Shown here piece after piece: positions 1-6,776 of a DNA stretch of 16,896 nucleotides; the stretch's first letter is position 1, and every line of letters starts with the position of its first letter. Under the pieces are notes generated by a model. The model was not told where the DNA came from, did not search any database, and worked only from the letters and a program-made list of their open reading frames with translations. The stretch is taken from the NCBI GenBank assembly GCA_002421585.1, contig DIKD01000084.1, positions 4,330 to 21,225 on the forward strand, given 5' to 3'. The DNA is from Dehalococcoidia bacterium UBA5627. Lineage in GTDB: Bacteria > Chloroflexota > Dehalococcoidia > Dehalococcoidales > UBA5627. The translations under genes were made by a program, and so were the position numbers.

Positions 1-3
1 AGA

Positions 4-27
4 GTCTGAATGCAAATCGATAAGCCT
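4..27 (+). repeat. Left arm of 24-bp inverted repeat flanking the fumarate hydratase gene
   Basis: The arm begins GTCTGAATGC and ends AAGCCT. It is the exact reverse complement of 1226-1249. The two arms enclose about 1.2 kb holding only the fumarate hydratase alpha gene and repeats. Confidence 0.85.
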
Positions 28-174
28 TAGATTCTTCGGTCGTAAAACTCCCTCAGAATGACATTAATGGATTTGTCGTTGCGAATTCTCGATTTATCGT
101 GATGAAGCAATCTCTTTGATTGTATTTAATAAATGCAAACGTTAAAATAGTCCAACGGTAGAGATTGCCGCGTC

Positions 175-192
175 GTCCCGACCAGTCGGGAC
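175..192. repeat. Hairpin core of dispersed GATTGC...CGCAAAGAC repeat
   Basis: GTCCCGA at 175-181 pairs with TCGGGAC at 186-192 around a CCAG loop. The surrounding unit (161-205) is related, in reverse orientation, to 9078-9114. Both copies are intergenic. Confidence 0.7.
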
Positions 193-270
193 TCCTCGCA
201 AAGACAGTTTGGGTATTGTCATGCTGAATTCGTAAGGGACGAATGAAGCATCAGGGGTGGGGTATAAATT

Positions 271-310
271 AAATCCGCCATGGTTCGACAGGCTCACCAC
301 GAACGGATTT
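271..310 (+). repeat. Stem-loop repeat (TGGTTCGACAGGCT family), copy 1
   Basis: The core ATGGTTCGACAGGCT is enclosed by AAATCCG (271-277) and CGGATTT (304-310), which pair perfectly. The copy ends 15 nt before the fumarate hydratase start codon, so it would be in the 5' untranslated region if transcription starts upstream of it. A second copy with different but also complementary arms lies at 13353-13409. Confidence 0.7.
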
Positions 311-325
311 TAAGGAAATACAATA

Positions 326-1171
326 ATGCGAGAAGTAAAGAGCGCAGAAATCACCGAAGCCATCTCCCGTATGATTTGTGAAGCTAACTACAAACTGGGA
401 GATGACACTCTCGCAGCCCTAAAAAATGCCCGACTTAAAGAGGAATCTCTTCTCGGAAAAGAAGCCCTTGATATAATTATTGAAAACGCCTCGATTGCCG
501 AAAAAGATAATATCCCACTCTGTCAGGACTGTGGCACCGCCATCGTGTTTCTTGAAGTCGGACAGGATGTTCATATCGCGGACGGCGACCTGAATGATGC
601 CGTTAACGAAGGAGTAAGAAAGGGTTACAAAGACGGATACCTGCGTAAATCGATTGTTGAACACCCCTTTTCGGATAGAAAAAATACCGGCGATAATACT
701 CCTGCCGTTATCCATGCCAAGATTGTCACCGGAGACAGAGTTAAAATCAGCGTTATTTCAAAAGGAAGCGGCGCCGAGAATAAAAGCACGGTAGCCATGC
801 TCAAACCCGGCGAAGGAACGGAAGGCATCATAAAAACGGTATTGAAGACCGTCGAGGAAGCCGGAGGTAGCCCCTGCCCCCCTGTTATCATTGGACTCGG
901 CATCGGCGGCACCCTTGAAAAAGCCGCTTTAATGGCAAAGGAAGCCCTGCTACGAGAAACCGGCAAACCAAACCCCGACCCCGAAATCGCCGAACTTGAG
1001 AGAAATGTGCTGGAAGGAGTTAACGGGATTGGCATCGGACCGCTGGGCTTCGGCGGCAACACCACCGCGCTTGCCGTACACGCCGAAACAATGCCCACCC
1101 ACATCGCCAGCCTCCCCGTCGCCATCAATATCCAATGCCACAGCATCAGACATAGAGAGACAGTGGTTTAA
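326..1171 (+). CDS. Class I fumarate hydratase, alpha (N-terminal, Fe-S) subunit
   Basis: This is the catalytic [4Fe-4S] subunit of a two-subunit class I (oxygen-sensitive) fumarase/tartrate dehydratase, which hydrates fumarate to malate in the cytoplasm. At 281 residues it has the usual length for a free-standing alpha subunit. The three expected cluster cysteines are visible in the contexts PLCQDCGTA, GGSPCPPV and NIQCHSIRH. The family glycine-rich blocks GLGIGGTLEKAALMAKEAL and GIGPLGFGGNTTALAV are intact. The ATG at 326 has an AAGGAA ribosome site at 312-317. No beta subunit follows: 214 bp of repeats come next, then a minus-strand pseudogene. The beta subunit must be encoded outside the window, or the substrate is a related hydroxy acid. 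The enzyme class is certain from motifs; the exact substrate (fumarate or tartrate) is inferred. Confidence 0.92.
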   Translation: MREVKSAEITEAISRMICEANYKLGDDTLAALKNARLKEESLLGKEALDIIIENASIAEKDNIPLCQDCGTAIVFLEVGQDVHIADGDLNDAVNEGVRKGYKDGYLRKSIVEHPFSDRKNTGDNTPAVIHAKIVTGDRVKISVISKGSGAENKSTVAMLKPGEGTEGIIKTVLKTVEEAGGSPCPPVIIGLGIGGTLEKAALMAKEALLRETGKPNPDPEIAELERNVLEGVNGIGIGPLGFGGNTTALAVHAETMPTHIASLPVAINIQCHSIRHRETVV

Positions 1172-1192
1172 GAGAAACTATTCTTTACTGTC

Positions 1193-1222
1193 ATTCTGAT
1201 GCCGATGAATCGGCATCAGAAT
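1193..1222 (+). repeat. Perfect inverted repeat / hairpin after fumarate hydratase alpha
   Basis: ATTCTGATGCCGAT (1193-1206) and its exact complement (1209-1222) are separated by GA. The hairpin starts 22 nt after the fumarate hydratase stop and could protect or end the transcript. No T-run follows, so a classical intrinsic terminator is not supported. Confidence 0.6.
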
Positions 1223-1225
1223 CTT

Positions 1226-1249
1226 AGGCTTATCGATTTGCATTCAGAC
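1226..1249 (-). repeat. Right arm of 24-bp inverted repeat
   Basis: This is the exact reverse complement of 4-27. It lies directly after the 1193-1222 hairpin and before a CTTCGCTTCGCTCAGGATGACA unit. Confidence 0.85.
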
Positions 1250-1385
1250 CCTTCGCTTCGCTCAGGATGACAGGACGTATCCTTCCAAGATTCTTCGGTC
1301 ATTTCATTCCCTCCAGAATGACAATTTAATCGTTTGTCTATTTGTTTTATACGGAAAAAACAGGGCCGGCGACAACAGGTGGTAT

Positions 1386-2517
1386 TTACAGTTTATACTC
1401 TTTAGTTTTCAGTCCTTTAGTATTGGCAGTGCAAACCAGTCCTTTATTTGCCATCTCTGCCACACAGCGGTTGCAGTGGTCGCAGTCGGTAGCATTAATC
1501 TCTTCGGTTTGTAATTTGTTAACAAAATCGGGGTCTCTGACAATCGCACGTCCCACCTGCACGAACTCGAAACCTTTCTGCATAAGTGTATTCAAATTAT
1601 CCAGCGAGCAGACTCCGCCAATATAAATAACCGGTATTTTAACGGCATCCTTTATACGTTATGCCTGCTTTAAAAGGAACAATTCTTTGAATGGCACCTC
1701 TTTTACAATAAAACGTCCGAACAACGCCATGCCGATTTTGGTTAAAGGGTTCTTTTCCGACTTGATATAATCAATTATGGGCACCTGTCCGCGCATCATA
1801 TAAAAGGAAGTTCTGGCGGTGAATCCGCAGCTTGGAACGAGGGCGGAAGCCCCAGCCTCTTCAAAACATTTTGCGATTTCTACCGCCTCGTCTATACTTA
1901 AACCGTTTTTAAAACCGTCATCCAGATTCATTTTAACAAGTATCGGATAGCCTTCTCCGGCTGCCTCTCTGACATGCCTGATAACTGAAGCGGGAAACCG
2001 CAATCGATTTTCCGGTGAGCCGCCGTATTCATCTTTGCGTTTGTTGGTCCATGGTGATAAAAACTGGCTTAAAAGGTAGCCGTGTCCGGCATGGATTTCC
2101 ATAGCGTCGAATCCTGCATCTATAGCCATTTGAGTCGCTTTACCGAAGTCTTCTTTGACTCTTACGATATCCTCTTTTGTCATCTCGCGGCAGATACTGT
2201 ATCTGAACAAGCAAAGTTTGCGTGATGGTCAGATAGGCGTTTTACCGATGGTGCTTTTGTTGGCAAAGAATCCGCAGTGCCCCAGTTGAATCGAGGCGGC
2301 GGCACCCTCTTTATGAACCGCATCCGTCAGTCTTTTCAGTTGCGGCGCCGCCGGCGGCAACACTCCTGTGGTGTTCGATTAACTCATCCGAGGGGGTGGA
2401 GTGGGGAGACATTCCTTCGAAACAGCCTGCACGAATAATACGGTTGCGCAGTTCAAGTCCTGCTATTTTGGCGGTAGTAAAAACCTTTGAATTGTTTGTT
2501 TGTGGTTTCTGTTCCAT
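1386..2517 (-). pseudogene. Decayed NADH:flavin oxidoreductase (old yellow enzyme family)
   Basis: The remains of an FMN-dependent old-yellow-enzyme-type reductase can be read across three segments. The N-terminus (from 2517) reads FTTAKIAGLELRNRIIRAG. The middle segment carries the active-site block EIHAGHGYLLSQFLSP followed by DEYGGSPENRLRF. The C-terminus has VGRAIVRDPDF and a CxxCxxxC cluster-like motif (TDCDHCNRCVAEM). Three lesions break it. An out-of-frame deletion near 2340-2355 removes roughly 30-40 residues after VAAGGAA. A TGA at 2229-2231 sits where the family has the Gly of TPMGPS. A TAA at 1659-1661 interrupts KQA-stop-RIKDAVK in an otherwise open frame. It lies 13 bp after moeA and was probably the last gene of that transcript. 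Family assignment is firm; the substrate is unknown. Confidence 0.88.
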
Positions 2518-2530
2518 GCTTAAATCTTTT

Positions 2531-3811
2531 CTACTTTGAATATCTGCGGCGCACTATCGACAACCCGCCGAAAGCCGGTGTTAAAAGTTGCACTTCTATA
2601 ATCTCTCCGGCTGAAAGCGCATCAACACCCTCGGGGATGCAGATAAAACAGGTGGCGTTGGCAATTGATTGCAGGCGGCTGCGGTTTTGATAGGGCGTAA
2701 CCCGGTATTCACAGTTTTTATATGCCAGCACAGCGGATTTAAACTCTGACCAATCGCGGTGGCGGCTGGTTACACCTTTGGTAAGCCTGGCAAATACTGT
2801 CGGCAGCGGGTGCCTTTTTTGTCCTTCCATTCGGAGTATTCCGGGCAGCGCCAGTTGTAGAAAAGCCATTTCGTTACTGGCGGGGCCTCCCGGTAAGCAG
2901 AATATCGGCTTTTTATTCAATAACCCGAAGGAAACACCTTTTCCCGGTCCTATGCGGACGTTAGTGAATTTTTTATGCCACATTAGCTCATCCAGTATGC
3001 CGACTGTCAGGTCGCGCTCGCTACCCCACGCACCGCCGCTGGTAAGAATCACGTCCGTAGCAGTAAAGAGCTCCTCCAGTTTAGAGCGTATGGCTTCCCT
3101 GTCATCTTTAACGACAGCAGTCCGGTAGGGAAAACCGAACGAATCCAGCCAGGCGGCGATGGTTACCAGGTTGCTGGCATACAGCTGGCCGGGGTGTAAG
3201 TGCCCGCCCGGGGCTACCACTTCATCTCCGATGGCGATGATAGCCACTTTCGGCTTGCGATAGACACTGGTGCTTGAAATGCCCGCTGATGCTATTAAAC
3301 CGAGGTCTCCCGGAAGCAGCACTCGTCCGGCAGGTGCCAGTTCTTCCCCCTTCTTTATATCCTTTCCGGCAGCCAGTATATTCTGTCCTTTTTTGGCTCC
3401 TTTTGTAATGCGGACACATTCAGGGGTTACTTCGCAGAACTCGCCGGCTATAACCGTATCCGTTCCCGCCGGAATCGGGGCGCCCGAGCAGATATTGACA
3501 GCGCATCCTTTGGGGACTTCGTCTTTGAAGGCAGTACCGGCAAAAGCCGAGCCGATATTTTTTAAACAAACCGGTTTTTTTATCGAGGTTGTGGCTATAT
3601 CATCATATTTGACGGCGAAGCCGTCTTTTAGCGAAACATCAGTTGACGGATTATCCAGCAGGGAATAGAGGTTTTCTGCCAGCACGCGGTTATTGCAAAG
3701 GTCGATTGGCAATTCCTCTGTGCCGACAGGCTTGCAATTAGCCCTGACAAAGGCTAATGCCTTGTTGAATCCGGTATATTTCTCACCCTCGTCGATTTCC
3801 GAATAGGACAT
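2531..3811 (-). CDS. moeA: MoeA-like molybdopterin molybdenumtransferase
   Basis: MoeA inserts molybdate into adenylylated molybdopterin to finish molybdenum cofactor in the cytoplasm. The 426-residue protein has the family layout. The N-terminal region includes LKDGFAV (about 61-67) and CSGAPIPAGTDTVI (about 108-121). The central MoCF-binding domain shows IIAIGDEVV (about 191-199), LTSGGAWGSERD (about 256-267) and FCLPGGPASNEM (about 304-315). The C-terminal domain IV follows. The usual motifs SGGVSxGDxD and LPGNPVS are altered here to SGGAWGSERD and LPGGPAS. This could mark a specialised paralogue, for example tungsten-handling or subfamily-specific, though that is inference. The ATG at 3811 has an upstream AAGGATG. 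Another molybdopterin-binding gene lies upstream on the same strand and an old-yellow-enzyme pseudogene follows 13 bp later. Confidence 0.9.
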   Translation of the reverse strand: MSYSEIDEGEKYTGFNKALAFVRANCKPVGTEELPIDLCNNRVLAENLYSLLDNPSTDVSLKDGFAVKYDDIATTSIKKPVCLKNIGSAFAGTAFKDEVPKGCAVNICSGAPIPAGTDTVIAGEFCEVTPECVRITKGAKKGQNILAAGKDIKKGEELAPAGRVLLPGDLGLIASAGISSTSVYRKPKVAIIAIGDEVVAPGGHLHPGQLYASNLVTIAAWLDSFGFPYRTAVVKDDREAIRSKLEELFTATDVILTSGGAWGSERDLTVGILDELMWHKKFTNVRIGPGKGVSFGLLNKKPIFCLPGGPASNEMAFLQLALPGILRMEGQKRHPLPTVFARLTKGVTSRHRDWSEFKSAVLAYKNCEYRVTPYQNRSRLQSIANATCFICIPEGVDALSAGEIIEVQLLTPAFGGLSIVRRRYSK

Positions 3812-4048
3812 TTATACATCCTTTATTTATCGACTTTTATAATCGTCTATGCCAAGGATTCAATTCATATATGACGAAACTCATCTCGATTTCATCGCGA
3901 ATTTACTAATTCCCCTCCCCAGATACTTCGTTCGACCACCGCGAACTCAGTATGGCAATGGAAGTTTCCCTCATCCGATATCCCAAACTATCGCAACGTC
4001 GCCTTCCCTTCACAGGATGTTTAAGAATATATCACCGATGTTTCAAGT
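3812..4048. other. Spacer between the two molybdopterin genes
   Basis: No convincing gene is present. Positions 3921-3957 (AGATACTTCGTTCG... CTCAGTATGGCA) look like a decayed copy of the AGATTCTTCGGTC...CAGAATGACA repeat seen at 29-63 and 1288-1323. An 87-codon plus-strand frame here lacks any family resemblance or ribosome site and I discount it. Confidence 0.5.
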
Positions 4049-5071
4049 TTATTTTGCGAATGGGCAAACCGGGAAGACACATTCTTCGCAATCAAGGCAA
4101 AGCCCGCCGTGAGCCAGTTCGATTATATCCTGCCTGGTGATTTTATCGCCGGCAAGCATGCGCGGTAATAAAACGTCGATAATGGTCGTTTTGTTGAAGA
4201 TTACAGCCCCGGGTGCCCCGAGTATCGGGATATCTCCCAACTCGGCAATCAGTACCATTGCTCCCGGCATTACCGGCACGCCATAAGAAATAATTTTCGC
4301 TCCGCTCTTTTGGGTTCCCTCAACGGAAACATCATCCGGATCGACGGACAGTCCGCCACAGAGGATAATCACCTCGCAGCCTTTGTCCTTCATATCGATA
4401 AGTGCCTGTCCGATTATATCCTCGTCATCGGGGACGATTACCTGGTGATGTACGGTTGAACCCAGTATTTCTACTTTTTTGCACATTACATTGCTGAATC
4501 TGTCCTTAATTCTGCCCTTGAAAACCTCGCTGCCGGTGATAACGATGCCGACTTTCCGGTTTTTAAAAGGGAGGACTTTCAATACTTCCCCTTTCTCTTT
4601 GCACAGGTCTTCCAGTACCTTCATTTTGGCTTCGGAGGTGTACAGGGGAATGATCTTGGTTCCAGCAATTATGCTTCCCGGGCGGCAGATAACGTTATTA
4701 TGCCAGGTTGCTAATATCATGCCTTCGATAGAATTGATTTCATAAAGTAAGGATTTATTTACCTTTAAAACACCGTCAACAGTTGATGATATATTGACCC
4801 TGCCCTGCTTGGGTTTCCCCAGTTCCAGATTAACCCCGCATACCGCCTTACCGATACGCAGAGCAGCCTCTTCCTCGTGCACCCAGTCCTCTTCCTCTTC
4901 GATTACATAAATATGCTCTTTACCCATACTCAAGAGTTCGGGCACGTCTTCCTGTTTTATTACATGTCCACGGCGGAATCTCGGCCCATGAAATTCTCCG
5001 GGGATGATCTTGGTCATATCATGACCTATAACCAGCCCTACGGCATCTTCTGTTTTTACTTTTTTAAGCAA
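4049..5071 (-). CDS. Molybdopterin-binding (MoeA/MogA-like) protein with C-terminal Cys motif
   Basis: This 340-residue protein has a MoCF-biosynthesis-type fold in its second half: GIVITGSEVFKGRIKDRF (about 175-192), VIILCGGLSVDPDDVS (about 234-249) and PVMPGAMVLIAELGDIPILG (about 266-285). The first half is a MoeA-like N-terminal part with HGPRFRRGHVI (about 28-38). The C-terminus carries a four-cysteine motif, GGLCLDCEECVFPVCPFAK, with Cys at 325, 328, 331 and 336 (CxxCxxCx4C), which could bind an Fe-S cluster or zinc. It probably handles molybdopterin or its metal, and may act as a partner to moeA downstream. The start is TTG at 5069-5071, supported by GAGGAG about 8 nt upstream. The family is clear from the motifs; the exact reaction is unknown. 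Confidence 0.82.
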   Translation of the reverse strand: MLKKVKTEDAVGLVIGHDMTKIIPGEFHGPRFRRGHVIKQEDVPELLSMGKEHIYVIEEEEDWVHEEEAALRIGKAVCGVNLELGKPKQGRVNISSTVDGVLKVNKSLLYEINSIEGMILATWHNNVICRPGSIIAGTKIIPLYTSEAKMKVLEDLCKEKGEVLKVLPFKNRKVGIVITGSEVFKGRIKDRFSNVMCKKVEILGSTVHHQVIVPDDEDIIGQALIDMKDKGCEVIILCGGLSVDPDDVSVEGTQKSGAKIISYGVPVMPGAMVLIAELGDIPILGAPGAVIFNKTTIIDVLLPRMLAGDKITRQDIIELAHGGLCLDCEECVFPVCPFAK

Positions 5072-5232
5072 CTTTACTCTCCTCTTGATAAGTTGTTATT
5101 TATAAATAGGTTAAACTATTATGCGATTTTTTACAAGAGAATATTATTCGATATTCTGTCGGGCGCTAACTGTATTTATCAGCCGGGATAGCTTAAAATA
5201 GTGTTTATTACTTAACTTTGCGGGTCAGTCCA
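5072..5232. promoter_or_regulatory. Divergent intergenic region between molybdopterin-binding gene and macro-domain gene
   Basis: This A+T-rich spacer must hold the start signals for both divergent genes. It contains an inverted repeat, GAATAT/ATATTC, at 5139-5156 that could be an operator. A TAAAAT at 5194-5199 could be the -10 of the macro-domain gene, but its -35 is weak. Promoter calls here are tentative. Confidence 0.35.
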
Positions 5233-5796
5233 ATGAAAATCACAGTAAATAATACTACTATATTGTTGGTAAAGGGCGATATAACAAAGCAGAAAACGGA
5301 TGCCATAGTTAATGCCGCCAATTCGAGCTTGATGGGAGGTGGTGGGGTGGACGGAGCTATTCACCGGGCAGGCGGACCATGCATTTTAGAGGAATGTAAA
5401 AAGATAGTGGCTGAGCAGGGGAAATTGCCGGCCGGTCAAGTAGTTATTACAAGTGCAGGCAATCTGGCTGCCAAGTATGTAATCCATACGGTCGGTCCGA
5501 TATGGCAGGGTGGAAATAGGAATGAGGCGTCAATTCTATCAAGCGCCTATACCGAGAGCTTAAGGTTAGCCGAAAAAAAGAATCTAACAAGCATTTCCTT
5601 CCCGTCTATAAGCACCGGGGCATATGGCTATCCTGTAGAAGCTGCAGCCGCTATAGGCGTTACCGCTATCGTCAATTTTGCTAGAGAAGAAGCCCGTTCA
5701 TTAAAGGAAATCGTATTTGTGTTATTTAATGAGGCTGCTTATGAAAGCTATGCTAATGCGCTCACGCAGATAACGCGGGATGATGTGTCGGAATAG
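5233..5796 (+). CDS. Macro domain protein (probable O-acetyl-ADP-ribose / ADP-ribose-ester hydrolase)
   Basis: This is a single-domain macro protein of the MacroD/YmdB type, which removes or binds ADP-ribose derivatives in the cytoplasm. From the ATG at 5233 it is 187 residues, the normal size. It shows GDITKQKTDAIVNAAN (about 15-30), the catalytic loop GGGGVDGAIHRAGG (about 35-48, with Asp40), HTVGPIW (85-91) and the phosphate loop ISTGAYGYP (about 126-134). The frame extends to a TTG at 5218, but the ATG gives the better match to the family N-terminus. There is no strong ribosome site. The C-terminus ends in an acidic DDVSE. It converges on the DUF2905 gene with a 28-bp gap. I see no ADP-ribosyl transferase partner nearby. 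Confidence 0.9.
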   Translation: MKITVNNTTILLVKGDITKQKTDAIVNAANSSLMGGGGVDGAIHRAGGPCILEECKKIVAEQGKLPAGQVVITSAGNLAAKYVIHTVGPIWQGGNRNEASILSSAYTESLRLAEKKNLTSISFPSISTGAYGYPVEAAAAIGVTAIVNFAREEARSLKEIVFVLFNEAAYESYANALTQITRDDVSE

Positions 5797-5832
5797 GCGG
5801 TTCTTATCGATTTTAAGTGCTTGCCTATTTCC
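5790..5832. terminator. Possible bidirectional hairpin between convergent genes
   Basis: GGAATAGGC (5790-5798) can pair with GCCTATTTCC (5823-5832), with one bulged base and a 24-nt loop, at the point where the macro-domain and DUF2905 genes converge. The long loop and missing T-tract make this a weak call. Confidence 0.25.
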
Positions 5833-6058
5833 CGATAAAGCGTATTATAATGTTTATAACAATCGTAAGTATTATACTGATAACAATGCCGGTTGCAATG
5901 GGGAAGAAGAATTGAAAATTGCCCTTTTCTATAATGATATCGCCGGGGAGTTTGCCCAAAAATGGTATCTTGTTCCAGAATGTGAGCAGTAATCCCAGTA
6001 TTACGATAAAAATACCGGTCAGTATCACGTATTTCCCTAAAGTTTCAAAATTAAACAT
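5825..6058 (-). CDS. DUF2905 family small membrane protein
   Basis: This 77-residue protein matches the DUF2905 pattern. It has a first transmembrane helix (about 8-27, YVILTGIFIVILGLLLTF), then the signature loop FLGKLPGDIIIEKGNFQFFFP (about 33-53), then a second helix (about 54-73). Length and topology are typical. Its function is not known; members often sit near ruvC/queA or other housekeeping genes. The ATG at 6058 has little ribosome-site support. It is divergent from rsmD and convergent with the macro-domain gene. Confidence 0.85.
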   Translation of the reverse strand: MFNFETLGKYVILTGIFIVILGLLLTFWNKIPFLGKLPGDIIIEKGNFQFFFPIATGIVISIILTIVINIIIRFIGK

Positions 6059-6221
6059 ATGTTTGCTATTGTTTTAAAGATTATTTTTCCACCACAATTA
6101 TATCCGATAAATGATACACAGGCTAATTCGATTTTTTATCCGGCAAAAGGTGAAAACGGTATAGAGTGGATTGCTATAGCGATTTATGATAACGTATTTA
6201 ACTGAGAGGAATTGTTGAACT

Positions 6222-6776
6222 ATGAGAGTAATTGCAGGAGAAGCCAAGGGGTGCACGCTGATAGCTCCCCCGGGTTTAAGAACACGACCGGCAACAGAGC
6301 TGGTGAGGGGAGCTATTTTTTCCATCCTTTATTCTGTTGCCAACGATTGGCAATATGTGCTCGACCTCTTTTCCGGCAGCGGTTCGCTGGGTATCGAAGC
6401 TTTGAGCCGGGGAGCGGGATGGGTGGATTTTGTTGAGCAGACACCCCGATGTTGTGCTATAATAAAGCAGAATCTTGAAAAGACCAAGTTTACCGAATAT
6501 GGACACGTTCATTGCGCCGATGTGGTAAAAGCGATATCTTTTTTGGATAAGGAGTATAATATAATTCTGATGGATCCTCCCTACGCGAGTCCATTGATTA
6601 ACACCATAATAGAACAACTGGCAAACTCAAAAATTGTCGGCAATGACTCTATAGTTGTGGTTACCCACTCGAAACGTCGCCCTCTTAATTCCGATTATGC
6701 CTCTTTGCATCTCTTTAAAGAACACCGTCACGGCGATAGTTCTATCGCTTTTTTCAGAAAGGAGCCTATATCTTGA
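6222..6776 (+). CDS. rsmD: 16S rRNA (guanine(966)-N2)-methyltransferase RsmD
   Basis: RsmD uses S-adenosylmethionine to methylate G966 of 16S rRNA in the small subunit. The 184-residue protein opens with the family signature MRVIAGEAKGCTL and TRPATELVRGAIFSIL (about 21-36). It has the SAM-binding motif LDLFSGSGSLGIEALSRGA (about 47-65) and the catalytic MDPPY (about 117-121). The ATG at 6222 has GAGAGGAA about 10 nt upstream. Its TGA stop overlaps the TTG start of coaD by 4 nt (TTGA), so the two are translationally coupled, a pairing common in bacteria. Confidence 0.95.
   Translation: MRVIAGEAKGCTLIAPPGLRTRPATELVRGAIFSILYSVANDWQYVLDLFSGSGSLGIEALSRGAGWVDFVEQTPRCCAIIKQNLEKTKFTEYGHVHCADVVKAISFLDKEYNIILMDPPYASPLINTIIEQLANSKIVGNDSIVVVTHSKRRPLNSDYASLHLFKEHRHGDSSIAFFRKEPIS

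Larger units (their letters stand above)
1..325. repeat. Repeat-rich intergenic region upstream of fumarate hydratase alpha
   Basis: This gene-free stretch is a mosaic of short dispersed repeats. Positions 4-27 are one arm of a 24-bp inverted repeat whose partner is 1226-1249. Positions 29-63 begin AGATTCTTCGGTC and end CAGAATGACA, and recur at 1288-1323. Positions 161-205 run from GAGATTGCC to CGCAAAGAC around a GTCCCGA/TCGGGAC hairpin, and recur inverted at 9078-9114. Positions 218-252 are a TGTCATGCTGA...GAAGCATC unit. Positions 271-310 hold a TGGTTCGACAGGCT unit inside AAATCCG/CGGATTT arms. I see no convincing ORF and no clear promoter here. Confidence 0.8.
1172..1385. repeat. Repeat-filled spacer downstream of fumarate hydratase alpha
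   Basis: This spacer holds a perfect 14-bp-arm hairpin (1193-1222), the right arm of the 24-bp inverted repeat (1226-1249), a CTTCGCTTCGCTCAGGATGACA unit (about 1250-1271) and an AGATTCTTCGGTC...CAGAATGACA unit (1288-1323). No ORF with family resemblance is present. Confidence 0.75.

Noticed and set aside
625..1146. Long minus-strand ORF opposite the fumarate hydratase gene
   Set aside because: It is a shadow of a gene with clear catalytic motifs; it has low-complexity composition and no family resemblance.
2229..2231. TGA in the old yellow enzyme read as selenocysteine
   Set aside because: The family has Gly at this position, not Cys, and the same gene also carries a frame-breaking deletion and a TAA, so the gene is simply broken.
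3849..4140. Plus-strand ORFs in the spacer between the molybdopterin genes
   Set aside because: They have no ribosome site or family features, overlap the real gene at 4049, and cover a decayed repeat.
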